The notes: a model not told the origin generated them from the sequence alone. A stretch of DNA of 64,000 nucleotides from Pseudonocardia kunmingensis (GCF_006716445.1 NZ_VFPA01000001.1:2418001-2482000); one strand, 5' to 3'; counted from the first letter of the stretch, positions 46,907 to 55,701 are shown. Numbers and translations are program-made.

Positions 46907-48496
46907 TCATCTCCCCAGGAGCACGAGGATGGCCGGGGAGACCGTGAGGAGCAGGCCGACGAGCACGGCGAACAGCGTGGTGCGCAGGTCGCTGCTGCGC
47001 AGCAGCGCGCGCACGATCACGACGAGCCCCACCGTGACCAGCACCGCGGCGGCCAGCGCGACGACGGGCAGGTCGCGCCACAGGAAGCGGAACCCGACCC
47101 ACAGCGCGGCACCGCCGATCGCTCCCGCGATCCACTGCGCGATGACCGCGGGCCACGAGGGCCCGCTCTCCGGCTCGCCCGGTGCCGACTTCGCGGCCGA
47201 GCGGCGCTTCGGCTGCTCCGGCTCGTCGTCCTGGGGGCCGAAGAACCCGGTGGGCTCCTCCTCGAAGCCGCGCCGGCCGAGCCCGGCCGGGTAGTCGCCC
47301 CGGGCGGGGTCGTCCTCGTCGTCGTCGAAGTCCAGCGGCGCCGCGGCCTGCGTGGGCGGCCCGCCGTCGGCGGCCGCTCCGCGCCTGCCGTCGGTGCGCG
47401 CGCGGTGCCAGGACTCGGCACCGGCCGGAGCGGCACCGACCATCGTGGCCGGGCCGTCGTCGTCGTCATCGGGCGCGTCGGCATCCGGCGCGCGGCGCCT
47501 GCCGTCGGTGCGGGCCCGGTGCCAGGACTCCGCACCCGCGGGAGCGGCACCGACCATCGTGGCCGGACCACCGTCGTCGTCACCCCGGTCGGGCGCGTCG
47601 TACTCGTCCGGCTCGGCGCGCCGACGCTGCGGGATGCGGGTGGTGCGGGCCGGGTCCTGCCCGGCGGGTCGCTGGACGCGCGGCATCTGCTCCGTGGGCC
47701 GCTCCGGCTCCGCCGCCTGACGCTCGGGCACCTGACGCTCCGGCACCTGACGCTCCGGCACCGGACGCTCCGGCACCGCGGCGCGCCGCCTGGGCGGTTC
47801 GGCCTGCGGGCTGTCCCACGCGCGCGGCTCGACGGGCCGCGCCTCGCGCCCGTTCACCGCAGCCTCGGGCGCGCGAGGCTCCCAGGCCGGCGCCTCCACG
47901 GGCTCGCGTGCCGCGCGCCGGGGCTCGCGCTCCTGCTCCTCGGGTTCGCGCCGGGGGGCGCGGTCCCGGATCGGCGGGCCCGGGTACCGGGCCTCACGCG
48001 CGGCGCCGTCCCACGACGGCTGGGCCGGTTGCGCGTCCCAGCGGGCGTCGGCGGCGGGTGGCGCGGCGGGGGCGGGGTCCCACGGGTCCGCGTCCCACTC
48101 GTCGGCTCCCCATTCGGCCTGGTCGCGCCCGGCGGGCTCACCCGGGGCCGAGGCGCGCTGCGCGGGGTCGTCCTGCGCGGACGCCCACGGCGCCGACTCC
48201 CACGGGCCGGGGTCGCGGCGCTCCGGCTCCGAGTCCCACGCCTGCGGGCTCGCCGCTCGCCTCGGCGGGTTCGGCTCGCGCTGCGGTGGCGCCACCGGCG
48301 CGCTCGGCTCCCGCGGCGGCGCGGCCCGCCACTCGGCCGGGTCGGCGGCGGGAGCGCCGTGCGCGCTCTGCGCACCCTCGTCCGGCTCGTCCGGCTCCCG
48401 GCGGCGGCGCCGACGGCCGGTCGCGTTCGCGTCGCCGTGCGCCGCGAGCAGCTCGGCGACTGTGCGCTGGCGGGGGTGGTCGGTCTCGGAGCTCAT
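46907..48496 (-). CDS. Arg/Glu/Pro-rich membrane protein (Rv0497-like)
   Basis: 529 residues from [22 protein letters not shown]. The opening [10 protein letters not shown] motif is conserved in relatives. Residues 25-420 are disordered and rich in Arg, Glu, Asp, Pro and Trp. They include [20 protein letters not shown] repeats and a duplicated block [20 protein letters not shown]. The last 110 residues have four membrane segments ([68 protein letters not shown]). Far longer than its roughly 310-residue mycobacterial counterpart, because of the disordered part. Function unknown; coupled to ppx by ATGA. Confidence 0.83.
   Translation of the reverse strand: MSSETDHPRQRTVAELLAAHGDANATGRRRRRREPDEPDEGAQSAHGAPAADPAEWRAAPPREPSAPVAPPQREPNPPRRAASPQAWDSEPERRDPGPWESAPWASAQDDPAQRASAPGEPAGRDQAEWGADEWDADPWDPAPAAPPAADARWDAQPAQPSWDGAAREARYPGPPIRDRAPRREPEEQEREPRRAAREPVEAPAWEPRAPEAAVNGREARPVEPRAWDSPQAEPPRRRAAVPERPVPERQVPERQVPERQAAEPERPTEQMPRVQRPAGQDPARTTRIPQRRRAEPDEYDAPDRGDDDGGPATMVGAAPAGAESWHRARTDGRRRAPDADAPDDDDDGPATMVGAAPAGAESWHRARTDGRRGAAADGGPPTQAAAPLDFDDDEDDPARGDYPAGLGRRGFEEEPTGFFGPQDDEPEQPKRRSAAKSAPGEPESGPSWPAVIAQWIAGAIGGAALWVGFRFLWRDLPVVALAAAVLVTVGLVVIVRALLRSSDLRTTLFAVLVGLLLTVSPAILVLLGR
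47382..47566 (-). repeat. 71-bp tandem-type duplication inside the membrane-protein gene
   Basis: 47382-47452 and 47496-47566 are near-identical copies in direct orientation with a 114-bp period. They encode two [25 protein letters not shown] blocks in the disordered region. Near identity at the DNA level suggests a recent in-frame duplication. Confidence 0.75.
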
Positions 48497-49503
48497 CCAG
48501 TACACCGTGCCTCGTACGACGTCAAGCGTCCAAGTCCGTCCGGCGCGTCCTGCGCCGAGCGGTCGATCTGGGCCGTCCCATCGAGCGTGTCGAGCCTTCG
48601 GAGGATCACTCCTTCGCGCAGCGCCCACGGGCAGATCTCGAGCTGCGGGACCCGCAGGGCCCGCATGGCGGCCTCCGCGACGAGCGCGCCCGCCGCGAGC
48701 TGGTGGGCCCGGCTGGGGCTGACGCCCTCGAGCTGGGCGAGGTCGGCCGACGACATGCGCGTGACGAACGCGGCGAGCTGGCGCAGCCCGGCGTCGGTGA
48801 GCACGCGCGGCACCCGCGGACCGGCGCCGGACGGGGCGGCACCGGTGAGCCGGGCCAGCGAGCGGAACGTCTTCGACGTGCCGACCACGAGGTCTGGGGA
48901 CCCGGCCCGCCGCAGCTCACGGGCCACCGGGGCGAGCTGGTCGTCCAGGTGCTCGCGCAGCGCGTCGATCTCGCGGTGGGCCGGTGGGTCCGTGCCGAAC
49001 CACTCGCGGGTGAGCCGGGCGGCGCCCAGCGGCAGCGACGCCGCGACGGCGGGGAGCTCATCGCGCCCCGCGGCCAGCTCGAGCGACCCGCCACCGATGT
49101 CGAGCACCAGCAGCCGGCCCGCCGACCAGCCGTACCAGCGGCGGACCGCGAGGAACGTGTAGCGGGCCTCGTCCTCGCCGGGGAGCACCTGCAGCGCCAC
49201 GCCGGTGCGGTCCCGCACGTGCGCCAGCACGGCCGCCGAGTTGGTGGCGTCGCGCAGCGCCGACGTGGCGAACGCGAGCAGGTCGTCGCAGCCGGCGGCG
49301 GTGGCGGCGGCGCTGGCCCGCTGCACCGCGACCACCAGCGCGTCGGCCCCGGCCTTGGTGAGCGCTCCGGCGGCGTCGAGGTGCTCGGCGAGCCGCAGCT
49401 CCGACTTGTCGGACGTCATCGGGGTGGGGTGGCCACCACGGTGCGCGTCCACCACGAGGAGGTGGACGGTGTTGGAACCGACGTCGAGCACACCGAGGCG
49501 CAC
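48493..49503 (-). CDS. ppx: Exopolyphosphatase / guanosine pentaphosphatase (Ppx/GppA)
   Basis: 336 residues from GTG. ASKHA-fold phosphatase: N-terminal phosphate-1 motif [21 protein letters not shown]-rich [14 protein letters not shown] and phosphate-2 motif [16 protein letters not shown]. About 300 residues is the short form typical of actinobacteria, without the C-terminal HD domain. Hydrolyses polyphosphate or pppGpp. It heads the run to proC and lies 3 kb from the SenX3/RegX3 phosphate sensors, consistent with phosphate metabolism. Confidence 0.92.
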   Translation of the reverse strand: MRLGVLDVGSNTVHLLVVDAHRGGHPTPMTSDKSELRLAEHLDAAGALTKAGADALVVAVQRASAAATAAGCDDLLAFATSALRDATNSAAVLAHVRDRTGVALQVLPGEDEARYTFLAVRRWYGWSAGRLLVLDIGGGSLELAAGRDELPAVAASLPLGAARLTREWFGTDPPAHREIDALREHLDDQLAPVARELRRAGSPDLVVGTSKTFRSLARLTGAAPSGAGPRVPRVLTDAGLRQLAAFVTRMSSADLAQLEGVSPSRAHQLAAGALVAEAAMRALRVPQLEICPWALREGVILRRLDTLDGTAQIDRSAQDAPDGLGRLTSYEARCTG

Positions 49504-49549
49504 GCGGCCAGGTTACTGCCCGGGCGTGATGCACTCGTGACCGAACCGG

Positions 49550-50746
49550 TCACAGCTCGCGATGCAACCGCTCTGACCAGCAACGATATGTGGCGAGGAG
49601 ATCGCGCAGCGGGGTCGCGGCACGCGTGCCGGCGGCCTCCGCCGCGTGGAACACCTCCACCGCGCGCCAGGTGTTCGACGGCGTGACCCTGCCGGACGCG
49701 ACCGCGGCGACAGCGAGGTGGACGGCCTCGTCGATGTCGTCCTGCCGGATCAGCGCGAGCCCGAGGTCCAGCCGGGCGACGGCCAGGCGGCGCGGCCGGC
49801 CGCCGTGGTCGTCGGGCGCGGACAGCCGCGTGATCACCTCACGAGCGACGTCGACGGCCGCCGGATCCCCCACCCAGGACAGCGTCGTCGCCGTGTAGCT
49901 GATCGCTTTCGCCGGGTCGTAGCGGTAGTGGTGCTCGGGCCGGTCGGGCGCTTGCAGCGGGCTCACCAGCCGCTGCACCCGGCCCACGGCCTGCTGCGTG
50001 CCCCGCGCATCCCCGAGCCGTGCCCGCGCCCGTCCTTCCTGCGCGGTCGCCTGGATCAGAGCGGAGGTACCGGCCGGGGCGAGCCGCTGCGCACCCCGGG
50101 ACAGCTCTGCCGCTCTCCCGTACTCGCCGAGGGTCAGCACCCGCCAGGCCTCCGTCTCCAGGCACCACGCCCTCAGCTCGTCGTGCTCGCACTCCCGGGC
50201 GAGCGAGCCGGCCACGGCCAGCCGGGCCAGCGCGGGCGCCTGCTGCTCCAGGTCGACGTGCAGCGTTGCGGCGAGCAGCGACAACCAGGCCCCGACGACG
50301 AGGAGCCTGCGGTGCTCGGCGAGGGTCGTCCGGGCGCCCATGAGCTGCGCGACGTAACGCAGGTGCAGGCGCGTGCGGTGGAGGAGTTCGGCGGGCTGCG
50401 CTGTCGCGTAGCTGCCGGCGAGGTCATCGACGGCACGCTCGAGGCGGACGAGCGTGCCCTCGCCGACGTCGGACGCCTCGGCACGACGGGCCATCTCGAG
50501 GGCTTCGATCTCGTCGTCGAGCGGGGCGAGGCCGCTCGGCTCGCCGTCGAGCACGGCGTCGAGCCGGGACGGCGAGAGGCCCAGGAGCGCAGTGAGCTTG
50601 CGCCGCGCCCACGGCTGGGGCTCCGTCTCGCCGGACTCCCAGCGCCCCACCGTGGTGCGGTCGACGCCGAGCCGGTGGGCGAGCTCCTCCTGCGTCGAGC
50701 CGGCCGACTTGCGGGCCTGCACGAGACGGGGGCGCCGGCCGGGCAT
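49550..50746 (-). CDS. XRE-family regulator with TPR-like sensory domain
   Basis: 398 residues from MPGRRPRLVQARKSAGSTQEELAHRLGVDRTTVGRWESGETEPQPW: an N-terminal Cro/C1 HTH (about 5-60). The rest is all-helical with Ala/Leu/Arg repeats of TPR-like character (ERAVDDLAGSYATAQPAELL, LLVVGAWLSLLAATLHVDLEQQAPALARLAVAGSLA, GRAAELSRGAQRLAPAG). This resembles peptide- or ligand-sensing XRE regulators of actinobacteria. A perfect 26-bp inverted repeat lies 31 nt upstream in the divergent promoter. The small Cys-containing gene across the divide is a candidate partner. Confidence 0.85.
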   Translation of the reverse strand: MPGRRPRLVQARKSAGSTQEELAHRLGVDRTTVGRWESGETEPQPWARRKLTALLGLSPSRLDAVLDGEPSGLAPLDDEIEALEMARRAEASDVGEGTLVRLERAVDDLAGSYATAQPAELLHRTRLHLRYVAQLMGARTTLAEHRRLLVVGAWLSLLAATLHVDLEQQAPALARLAVAGSLARECEHDELRAWCLETEAWRVLTLGEYGRAAELSRGAQRLAPAGTSALIQATAQEGRARARLGDARGTQQAVGRVQRLVSPLQAPDRPEHHYRYDPAKAISYTATTLSWVGDPAAVDVAREVITRLSAPDDHGGRPRRLAVARLDLGLALIRQDDIDEAVHLAVAAVASGRVTPSNTWRAVEVFHAAEAAGTRAATPLRDLLATYRCWSERLHREL

Positions 50747-50776
50747 GTGACCAAGGCTACTCAGGCCGCAGCCACT

Positions 50777-50802
50777 CCGATGCGGCAGAGATGCCGCATC
50801 GG
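50777..50802. promoter_or_regulatory. Operator-like 26-bp inverted repeat of the XRE regulator
   Basis: ccgatgcggca (50777-50787), spacer gaga, tgccgcatcgg (50792-50802): two perfect 11-bp half-sites. It sits between the divergent starts at 50746 and 50866, where binding could control both genes. It could also be a hairpin in either transcript. Confidence 0.6.
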
Positions 50803-50865
50803 CGCCGTGTCGTCGAGGCTGCACGGTCGGTTGGCTGGGCCCGTGCACCCCCGATCGTCGAGTTC

Positions 50866-51075
50866 ATGGCCCGCGAGCCCGGCATGGCCACGCGCCTCCT
50901 GGCCGCCCACGTCGACGACGGCGCGGGCCGCTGCCGGGTCTGCTCGATCGGCGGTCAGGCGGGACGCGCGGCGGCGTGGCCGTGCCTGATCCGCCTGTAC
51001 GCGGATCAGGCACAGGCGACGGTGCGTGGGGTCGACCGAATCGCGCCCACGGCGGCGCACCTTCTGGGAGGATGA
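50866..51075 (+). CDS. Small cysteine-containing protein divergent from the XRE regulator
   Basis: 69 residues from ATG 50866; an ATG at 50794 would add 24 less conserved-looking residues. Core: HVDDGAGRCRVCSIGGQAGRAAAWPC, with a C-x2-C pair and a third Cys 17 residues after the second, then LIRLYADQAQ. Similar short proteins with this Cys pattern accompany XRE regulators in actinobacteria, but I cannot name the family. It lies 4 nt before the coiled-coil gene, so both are probably one transcript. Confidence 0.6.
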   Translation: MAREPGMATRLLAAHVDDGAGRCRVCSIGGQAGRAAAWPCLIRLYADQAQATVRGVDRIAPTAAHLLGG

Positions 51076-51079
51076 GCCC

Positions 51080-51418
51080 GTGGCCGGGGACGATGAGCTC
51101 GAGCGCAAGGTGCGCAAGCTGGCGATCGAGCACGCGGAGACGCGTTGGCTCGCGCTGCACCTCGACGACGACGTCAAGGAGATCCGCCAGGAGCTGCGCA
51201 CGATGCGCACCGAGCAGAACGGCCGCTTCGACGCGATCGAGCGCGAGCTCGACGAGCACGGGCGGAAGCTCGACGAGCACGGGCGGCTGCTGCAGGAACA
51301 CGGGGGGAAGCTCCAGGAGCACGACTCGCGGTTCGACTCGGTCGACGCCCAGCTCCGGTCGCTCACCCAGATGGTCGGCCAGGTGCTGGACCGCATTCCG
51401 GAGAAGCCGGCGGGCTGA
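51080..51418 (+). CDS. Heptad-repeat coiled-coil protein
   Basis: 112 residues from GTG 51080 with gggagg at 8-nt spacing. Nearly all charged helix. Four seven-residue repeats in a row (LDEHGRK, LDEHGRL, LQEHGGK, LQEHDSR, about 59-86) are flanked by further heptads (EIRQELRTMRTEQNGRFDAIERE and FDSVDAQLRSLTQMVGQVLDRI). Expected to form a long oligomeric coiled coil. It resembles the tail-fibre or adaptor-type DUF proteins common beside regulators in actinobacteria. No catalytic motif. Confidence 0.75.
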   Translation: MAGDDELERKVRKLAIEHAETRWLALHLDDDVKEIRQELRTMRTEQNGRFDAIERELDEHGRKLDEHGRLLQEHGGKLQEHDSRFDSVDAQLRSLTQMVGQVLDRIPEKPAG

Positions 51419-51457
51419 CGGCCCCATCCTCCGCGGGATCCAGGCAAGCTGGGAGGC

Positions 51458-51640
51458 ATGCGCTTCCGCCTCCGTCGCAGCCTCCGCCTCGGCCCGCTCC
51501 GCCTCCACTTCACCGAGCGCGGCTTCAGCTCGTGGGGCCTGCAGGTGGGGCGGTGGACGTGGAACAACCGGACCCGCCGCCACACCGTCGACACCCCCGG
51601 CCCCGGGTACCTGCAGTCCCGCGGCCGCCGGCGCCGCTGA
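51458..51640 (+). CDS. DUF4236-like small basic protein
   Basis: 60 residues: MRFRLRRSLRLGPLRLHFTE then RGFSSWGLQVGRWTWNNRTRR. The opening matches DUF4236 (aromatic/basic, RRS..LGP.R..F...G.S.WG). Function unknown. gggagg lies only 1 nt before the ATG, which is tighter than usual. It ends 9 nt from the convergent regX3 gene. Confidence 0.68.
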   Translation: MRFRLRRSLRLGPLRLHFTERGFSSWGLQVGRWTWNNRTRRHTVDTPGPGYLQSRGRRRR

Positions 51641-51649
51641 GGCCCGGCC

Positions 51650-52339
51650 TCAGGCCTCGAACTTGTAGCCGAGGCCGCGGACCGTCACCAGGTGCCGCGG
51701 CGCCGAGGGGTCGGACTCGACCTTCGAGCGCAGCCGCTTGACGTGCACGTCGAGCGTCTTGGTGTCGCCCACGTAGTCGGCGCCCCAGACCCGGTCGATC
51801 AGTTGGCCGCGGGTGAGCACGCGTCCGACGTTGCGCAGCAGGTACTCGAGGAGGTCGAACTCCTTGAGCGGCAGTGCGACGTCCGCGCCGCCGACCGAGA
51901 CGACGTGGCGCTCGACGTCCATGCGCACCGGGCCTGCCTCGAGCACGCCGGGCAGCCCGTCGCCCTCCGGCCCGGCCTCGCCGCCCCGGCGCAGCACGGC
52001 CCGCACGCGCGCGATGAGCTCCCGCGCCGAGTACGGCTTCGTCACGTAGTCGTCGGCGCCGAGCTCGAGCCCGACCACCTTGTCGATCTCGCTGTCGCGC
52101 GCCGTCACCATGATCACGGGGACCGCGGAGCGGGTGCGCAGGGCCTTGCAGACGTCCGTGCCGCTCATGCCGGGGAGCATGAGGTCGAGCAGCACGATGT
52201 CGGCGCCGTTGCGGTCGTACTCCTCGAGCGCATCCTGTCCGGTGGCGGCGACGGCGGTGGTGAACCCCTCCTTGCGCAGCAGGAAGGCGAGCGGGTCGGC
52301 GAAGGACTCCTCGTCCTCGACGATGAGCACCCTGGTCAC
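51650..52339 (-). CDS. regX3: Two-component response regulator RegX3
   Basis: 229 residues from GTG. Receiver domain with acidic pocket VLIVEDEES, phospho-acceptor Asp52 in IVLLDLMLPGMSG, Thr in PVIMVTARD and Lys in DYVTKPYSARELIARV. OmpR-type winged helix follows (LPLKEFDLLEYLLRNVGRVLTRGQLIDRVWGADYVGDTKTLDVHVKRLRSKVE, ending RGLGYKFEA). Controls the phosphate-starvation response with SenX3. 14 nt after senX3 on the same strand. Confidence 0.95.
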   Translation of the reverse strand: MTRVLIVEDEESFADPLAFLLRKEGFTTAVAATGQDALEEYDRNGADIVLLDLMLPGMSGTDVCKALRTRSAVPVIMVTARDSEIDKVVGLELGADDYVTKPYSARELIARVRAVLRRGGEAGPEGDGLPGVLEAGPVRMDVERHVVSVGGADVALPLKEFDLLEYLLRNVGRVLTRGQLIDRVWGADYVGDTKTLDVHVKRLRSKVESDPSAPRHLVTVRGLGYKFEA

Positions 52340-52353
52340 TGGATCTCCTCAAC

Positions 52354-53568
52354 TCACCCGACGCGGTCGGGCAGTTCGACGGGCCGGCTCGAGGGGTCGG
52401 CCGGAGCGGGATCGGGCACGGCGTCGGGCCCAGTGGACTCGGTCTCGGGTTCGACGTGCACGGGCAGGCGCATCGTGAAGGTCGAGCCCGTGCCCGGGCT
52501 GCTCCACAGCCGCACCTCGCCGCCGTGGTTGGCCAGCACGTGCTTGACGATCGCCAGGCCGAGGCCCGTGCCGCCGGTGGCGCGGGAGCGCGCCGGGTCG
52601 ACGCGGAAGAAGCGCTCGAACACCCGCTTCTGGTGCTCGGGCGCGATGCCGATGCCGCGGTCGGTGACGGCGATCTCCACCCAGTCGCCGCAGCGACGTC
52701 GTGTCACCGACACCGACGCGTCGGCGGGCGAGTAGGCGATCGCGTTCTCGACGAGGTTGGACAGGGCGGTGACCAGCAGCGTCAGGTCACCGCCGACCTC
52801 GAGCCCGGTGGGCCGGTCGACGATGATGTCGATCTTCGCCGACTCGGCGGACAGGCGCGACCGCGCGAGCGCCTCCTGCACCACCTCGTCGACGTCCACG
52901 ACCTGCAGCTCGGGCAGCCGCTCCGCGCCCGTCAGGCGCGACAGCGCGATGAGCTCGGTGACGAGGTTGCCCAGCCGGGTGGACTCGTTGAGGATCTTGG
53001 TGCCGAACCGGCGGACCTCGGCGGGGTCGTCGGCGGCGTCGAGCACGGCCTCGGCCAGCAGCGCGACCGCGCCGACGGGGGTCTTCAGCTCGTGGCTGAC
53101 GTTCGCGACGAAGTCGCGGCGCGTGGCCTCCAGCCGCACCGCCTCGGAGGTGTCGGCCGCCTCGACCATGCTGAAGCCGCCGCCGAGCGGGCGCACGTGG
53201 GCCTGCACGGCGGCGGGCTGGCGCCCCCGGCGGTCGAGCGGGGAGAGGTCGACGTCCACCGTCGCGCCGGAATGCAGCACCTGCTGGCTGGCGGCGGCCG
53301 CTCGCGCGTCGGGCAGCCCGTCGCGCACCACGCCCAGCTCCGCGGCGCGCGGGTTGTGCACCACGACGTCGCCGCCGTTGTCGAGCACCGCCAGCCCCTC
53401 GTCGGTGGACCGGAACACCCGCTGGAGAAGGTCGGCCACCGGCGGCCCGAGCACGGGGTCGTCAGGGGCCGGGTCGGGCTCGGCGCGCAGGCGCTCCCAC
53501 CGGAGGCCGAGCACCAGGCCGAGCGCGAGCGCCCCGGCCGCGATCGCCACGCAGAGCAGCGCGTTCAC
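52354..53568 (-). CDS. senX3: Sensor histidine kinase SenX3
   Basis: 404 residues from GTG. One or two N-terminal membrane segments (ALLCVAIAAGALALGLVLGL), a PAS-like domain (DLLQRVFRSTDEGLAVLDNGGDVVVHNPRAAELGV), the HisKA box FVANVSHELKTPVGAVALL (phospho-acceptor His) and a HATPase_c domain with N box LSNLVENAIAYSPADA, G1 VTDRGIGIAPEHQ and G2 GGTGLGLAIVKH. Senses phosphate status, probably with the Pst transporter and PhoU. A three-unit PHO-type box precedes it. The Pro/Glu C-terminus is disordered. Confidence 0.95.
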   Translation of the reverse strand: MNALLCVAIAAGALALGLVLGLRWERLRAEPDPAPDDPVLGPPVADLLQRVFRSTDEGLAVLDNGGDVVVHNPRAAELGVVRDGLPDARAAAASQQVLHSGATVDVDLSPLDRRGRQPAAVQAHVRPLGGGFSMVEAADTSEAVRLEATRRDFVANVSHELKTPVGAVALLAEAVLDAADDPAEVRRFGTKILNESTRLGNLVTELIALSRLTGAERLPELQVVDVDEVVQEALARSRLSAESAKIDIIVDRPTGLEVGGDLTLLVTALSNLVENAIAYSPADASVSVTRRRCGDWVEIAVTDRGIGIAPEHQKRVFERFFRVDPARSRATGGTGLGLAIVKHVLANHGGEVRLWSSPGTGSTFTMRLPVHVEPETESTGPDAVPDPAPADPSSRPVELPDRVG

Positions 53569-53651
53569 AAGCGCATGGTAGGCAGGCCGACCACCCCGGA
53601 GGCCAGTCCACGAGGCCCGTCGTGACGCGCCTGACGTCGCGGGACGGCACT

Positions 53652-53684
53652 GTTCCCCGGTCGTTCACGCTCAGTTCACCCGGA
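53652..53684. promoter_or_regulatory. Three-unit PHO/RegX3-type box upstream of senX3
   Basis: Three 11-nt direct repeats run head to tail: GTTCCCCGGTC (53652-53662), GTTCACGCTCA (53663-53673) and GTTCACCCGGA (53674-53684). GTTCACC with 11-nt periodicity is the actinobacterial PhoP/RegX3 recognition pattern. It lies between gpmA and senX3, 84 nt upstream of the senX3 start, consistent with autoregulation. Confidence 0.75.
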
Positions 53685-53710
53685 CGCCCGTCACCCGGGC
53701 GGGTGGGGCG

Positions 53711-54445
53711 TCACCTCCCCTGGGCCGCCACCGCGGCCGCCGCCGTGGCCGCCGCGTCCGGGTCGAGGTAGGTGCCACCGCGCACGGTGGGGCGCAGCTC
53801 GTCGTCGAGCTCGTAGCGCAGCGGGATCCCGGTCGGGATGTTCAGCCCGACGATGTCGGAGTCGGAGATCCCGTCGAGGTGCTTCACGAGCGCCCGCAGC
53901 GAGTTGCCGTGCGCGGCGAGCAGCACGACCTTCCCGGCACGCAGGTCCGGCACGACGGCCGACTCCCAGTACGGCAGGAACCGCGCGACCACGTCGGCGA
54001 GGCACTCCGTGCTCGGCACCTCGCCGGGCGCGTAGCGCGGGTCGCCGCCCTGGTCGAACTCCGAGCCCGGCTCGATCGGCGGCGGCGGGACGTCGTAGGA
54101 GCGACGCCACTGCATGAACTGCTCCTCGCCGAACTGCTCCAGCGTCTGCTTCTTGTCCTTGCCCTGCAGGGCGCCGTAGTGCCGCTCGTTCAGGCGCCAG
54201 TCCCTGCGCACCGGGATCCAGTGCCGGTCGCACGCGTCCAGCGCGAGGTTGGCCGTGGAGATCGCCCGGCGCAGCACCGACGTGTGCACCACGTCGGGCA
54301 GCAGCCCGGCCTCGCGCATCAGCTCACCGCCGCGGCGGGCCTCCTGCTCGCCGGTCTCGGACAGCGGCACGTCCACCCAGCCGGTGAACAGGTTCTCCGC
54401 GTTCCACACGCTCTGCCCGTGCCGCAGCAGCACCAGTGTTCCCAT
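53711..54445 (-). CDS. gpmA: 2,3-bisphosphoglycerate-dependent phosphoglycerate mutase
   Basis: 244 residues. Glycolytic/gluconeogenic mutase interconverting 3- and 2-phosphoglycerate. Phospho-His9 in [57 protein letters not shown] and second catalytic His in [18 protein letters not shown]. Complete length. Placement upstream of senX3-regX3 is conserved in actinobacteria; the PHO-type box lies after its stop, so senX3-regX3 can be transcribed separately. Confidence 0.96.
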   Translation of the reverse strand: MGTLVLLRHGQSVWNAENLFTGWVDVPLSETGEQEARRGGELMREAGLLPDVVHTSVLRRAISTANLALDACDRHWIPVRRDWRLNERHYGALQGKDKKQTLEQFGEEQFMQWRRSYDVPPPPIEPGSEFDQGGDPRYAPGEVPSTECLADVVARFLPYWESAVVPDLRAGKVVLLAAHGNSLRALVKHLDGISDSDIVGLNIPTGIPLRYELDDELRPTVRGGTYLDPDAAATAAAAVAAQGR

Positions 54446-54490
54446 GGGCGCAACTCTGCCAGGCCGCCACGGCCCCGTCGGGCGGCCCCG

Positions 54491-55075
54491 TCAGGTGATC
54501 ACCGTCAGGCTGCGCAACGACGACTCGAGCACGCGACCGTGCCCGGCCCACTCGTCGGCGAGCGTCGTGCCGGTGACGACCACGGTCTCGCCCGCGTGCA
54601 CCGACAGCACCTGGACGTTGCGCAGCGCCAGCCCGCTGCGCGGGTCGTCGAAGGTACCGCCGAGCAGCTGCGCGCTCGTCCCGTCGACGAGGGTGATGCC
54701 CTCGTCCGCCGTGGGCCGGTAGTGCGGCAGGCCCGTCAGCTCCTGCCGAGCGCTCGCGACGGTCGTGGGGAGGTCGGCGCCTGCGGGCACGACGATCACG
54801 TTGATGTTGGCGCGGAACCGCCGGCCCGCCGGGCCGACCGGCTGCGGATCGGCGAAGATCACCGCCGTGTCCTGCGTGCCGCTCGTGTCCACGGACCAGC
54901 CCGGCGGCGGGTCCAGCGCGAACCGGCCCGCCGCGTCGCTGAAGGCCGCGCTGCCCGGACGCGCCACGGCGGCGGGATCCGGGGACGGCGTCCCGGCCAC
55001 CTCGACGGCGCACCCCGCCGTGGCCGTCCCGGCGGCCAGCACCAGGGCCGCCGCCCCGATCATCGCGGTCCGCAT
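54491..55075 (-). CDS. LpqN/LpqT-like lipoprotein
   Basis: 194 residues. Lipoprotein signal MRTAMIGAAALVLAAGTATAGC with Cys22 as lipidation site. The mature domain matches LpqN: FALDPPPGWSVDTSGTQDTAVIFADP, FRANINVIVVPAGADLPTTVASARQEL and LLGGTFDDPRSGLALRNVQVLSVHAGETVVVTGTTL. Surface-exposed; in mycobacteria such proteins are linked to cell-envelope lipid export, which is only family knowledge. Between the MarR gene (25 nt) and gpmA (45 nt). Confidence 0.85.
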   Translation of the reverse strand: MRTAMIGAAALVLAAGTATAGCAVEVAGTPSPDPAAVARPGSAAFSDAAGRFALDPPPGWSVDTSGTQDTAVIFADPQPVGPAGRRFRANINVIVVPAGADLPTTVASARQELTGLPHYRPTADEGITLVDGTSAQLLGGTFDDPRSGLALRNVQVLSVHAGETVVVTGTTLADEWAGHGRVLESSLRSLTVIT

Positions 55076-55100
55076 GCGCCCATCGTCCGCCTGCGCCGGA

Positions 55101-55652
55101 TCAGGCCGGCGGGCGGCCCGGCTCGGTCAGCGCGCAGGGCAGGGACACCGAGTCGTCGACGCCGAGCCCGCCGAGCACGGCGCGGCAGATCTCGCGCAGC
55201 TGCCCGACCTGCTCGGGGGCCAGCCGGTCGAACAGGTGCTGCCGGACCGTCCGCACGTGCCCCGGGGCCGCGGCGGCGAGCGCCTCGAACCCCTCCTCGG
55301 TGAGCTGCGCGAACGTGCTGCGCCGGTCGTCCGGGCAGGGCTTGCGCCGCACCCAGCCGTTGCGTTCCAGCCGCGCGACCGCGTGGGAGAGCCTGCTCTG
55401 CGAACTCTGCGTGATGGCGGCGAGCTCGCTCATGCGCAGGGTGCGGTCCGGGACCTCGGAAAGCATCGCGAGGATCTGGTAGTAGGCGTGCGGCATCCCG
55501 GAATCGCGCTGCAGCTGGCGGTCCAGAGCGCCTTCCAGGAGCGAGGTCGCCGCCACGTAGGCGAGCCACGCCTCCTGCTCCTCGTCGTCCAGCCACCGGG
55601 TCTCGTCGCCGTCCACGGACCCCAGGGTACCCGCAGAAACTTGAGCATTCAT
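55101..55652 (-). CDS. MarR-family regulator
   Basis: 183 residues from ATG 55652 (MNAQVSAGTLGSVDGDE). Winged HTH: MPHAYYQILAMLSEVPDRTLRMSELAAITQSSQSRLSHAVARLERNGWVRRKPCPDDRRSTFAQLTEEGFEAL, with dimerisation helices at both ends. Divergent from a VOC dioxygenase-fold gene, the usual arrangement in which the repressor controls that gene and itself. Two TTGA-N4-TCA-type half-palindromes lie in the 49-nt gap and over its start. Confidence 0.9.
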   Translation of the reverse strand: MNAQVSAGTLGSVDGDETRWLDDEEQEAWLAYVAATSLLEGALDRQLQRDSGMPHAYYQILAMLSEVPDRTLRMSELAAITQSSQSRLSHAVARLERNGWVRRKPCPDDRRSTFAQLTEEGFEALAAAAPGHVRTVRQHLFDRLAPEQVGQLREICRAVLGGLGVDDSVSLPCALTEPGRPPA

Positions 55653-55687
55653 GTGTCGACCCGTACCGTAGGAGATTGAACCCTCAA
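55641..55687. promoter_or_regulatory. Paired TTGA-N4-TCAA sites between MarR and VOC genes
   Basis: TTGAACCCTCAA (55676-55687) is a perfect TTGA-N4-TCAA palindrome; TTGAGCATTCAT (55641-55652) matches 7 of 8 defined positions and covers the MarR start codon. Centres are 35 bp apart. Such sites suit MarR dimers and would repress both divergent genes. Confidence 0.5.
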
Positions 55688-55701
55688 CGAGAAGAGGAGA
55701 C

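Noticed and set aside
47382..47566. Direct repeats that could be taken for a CRISPR array
   Set aside because: Only two copies, both in frame inside a protein-coding gene, with no spacers of regular length and no cas genes.
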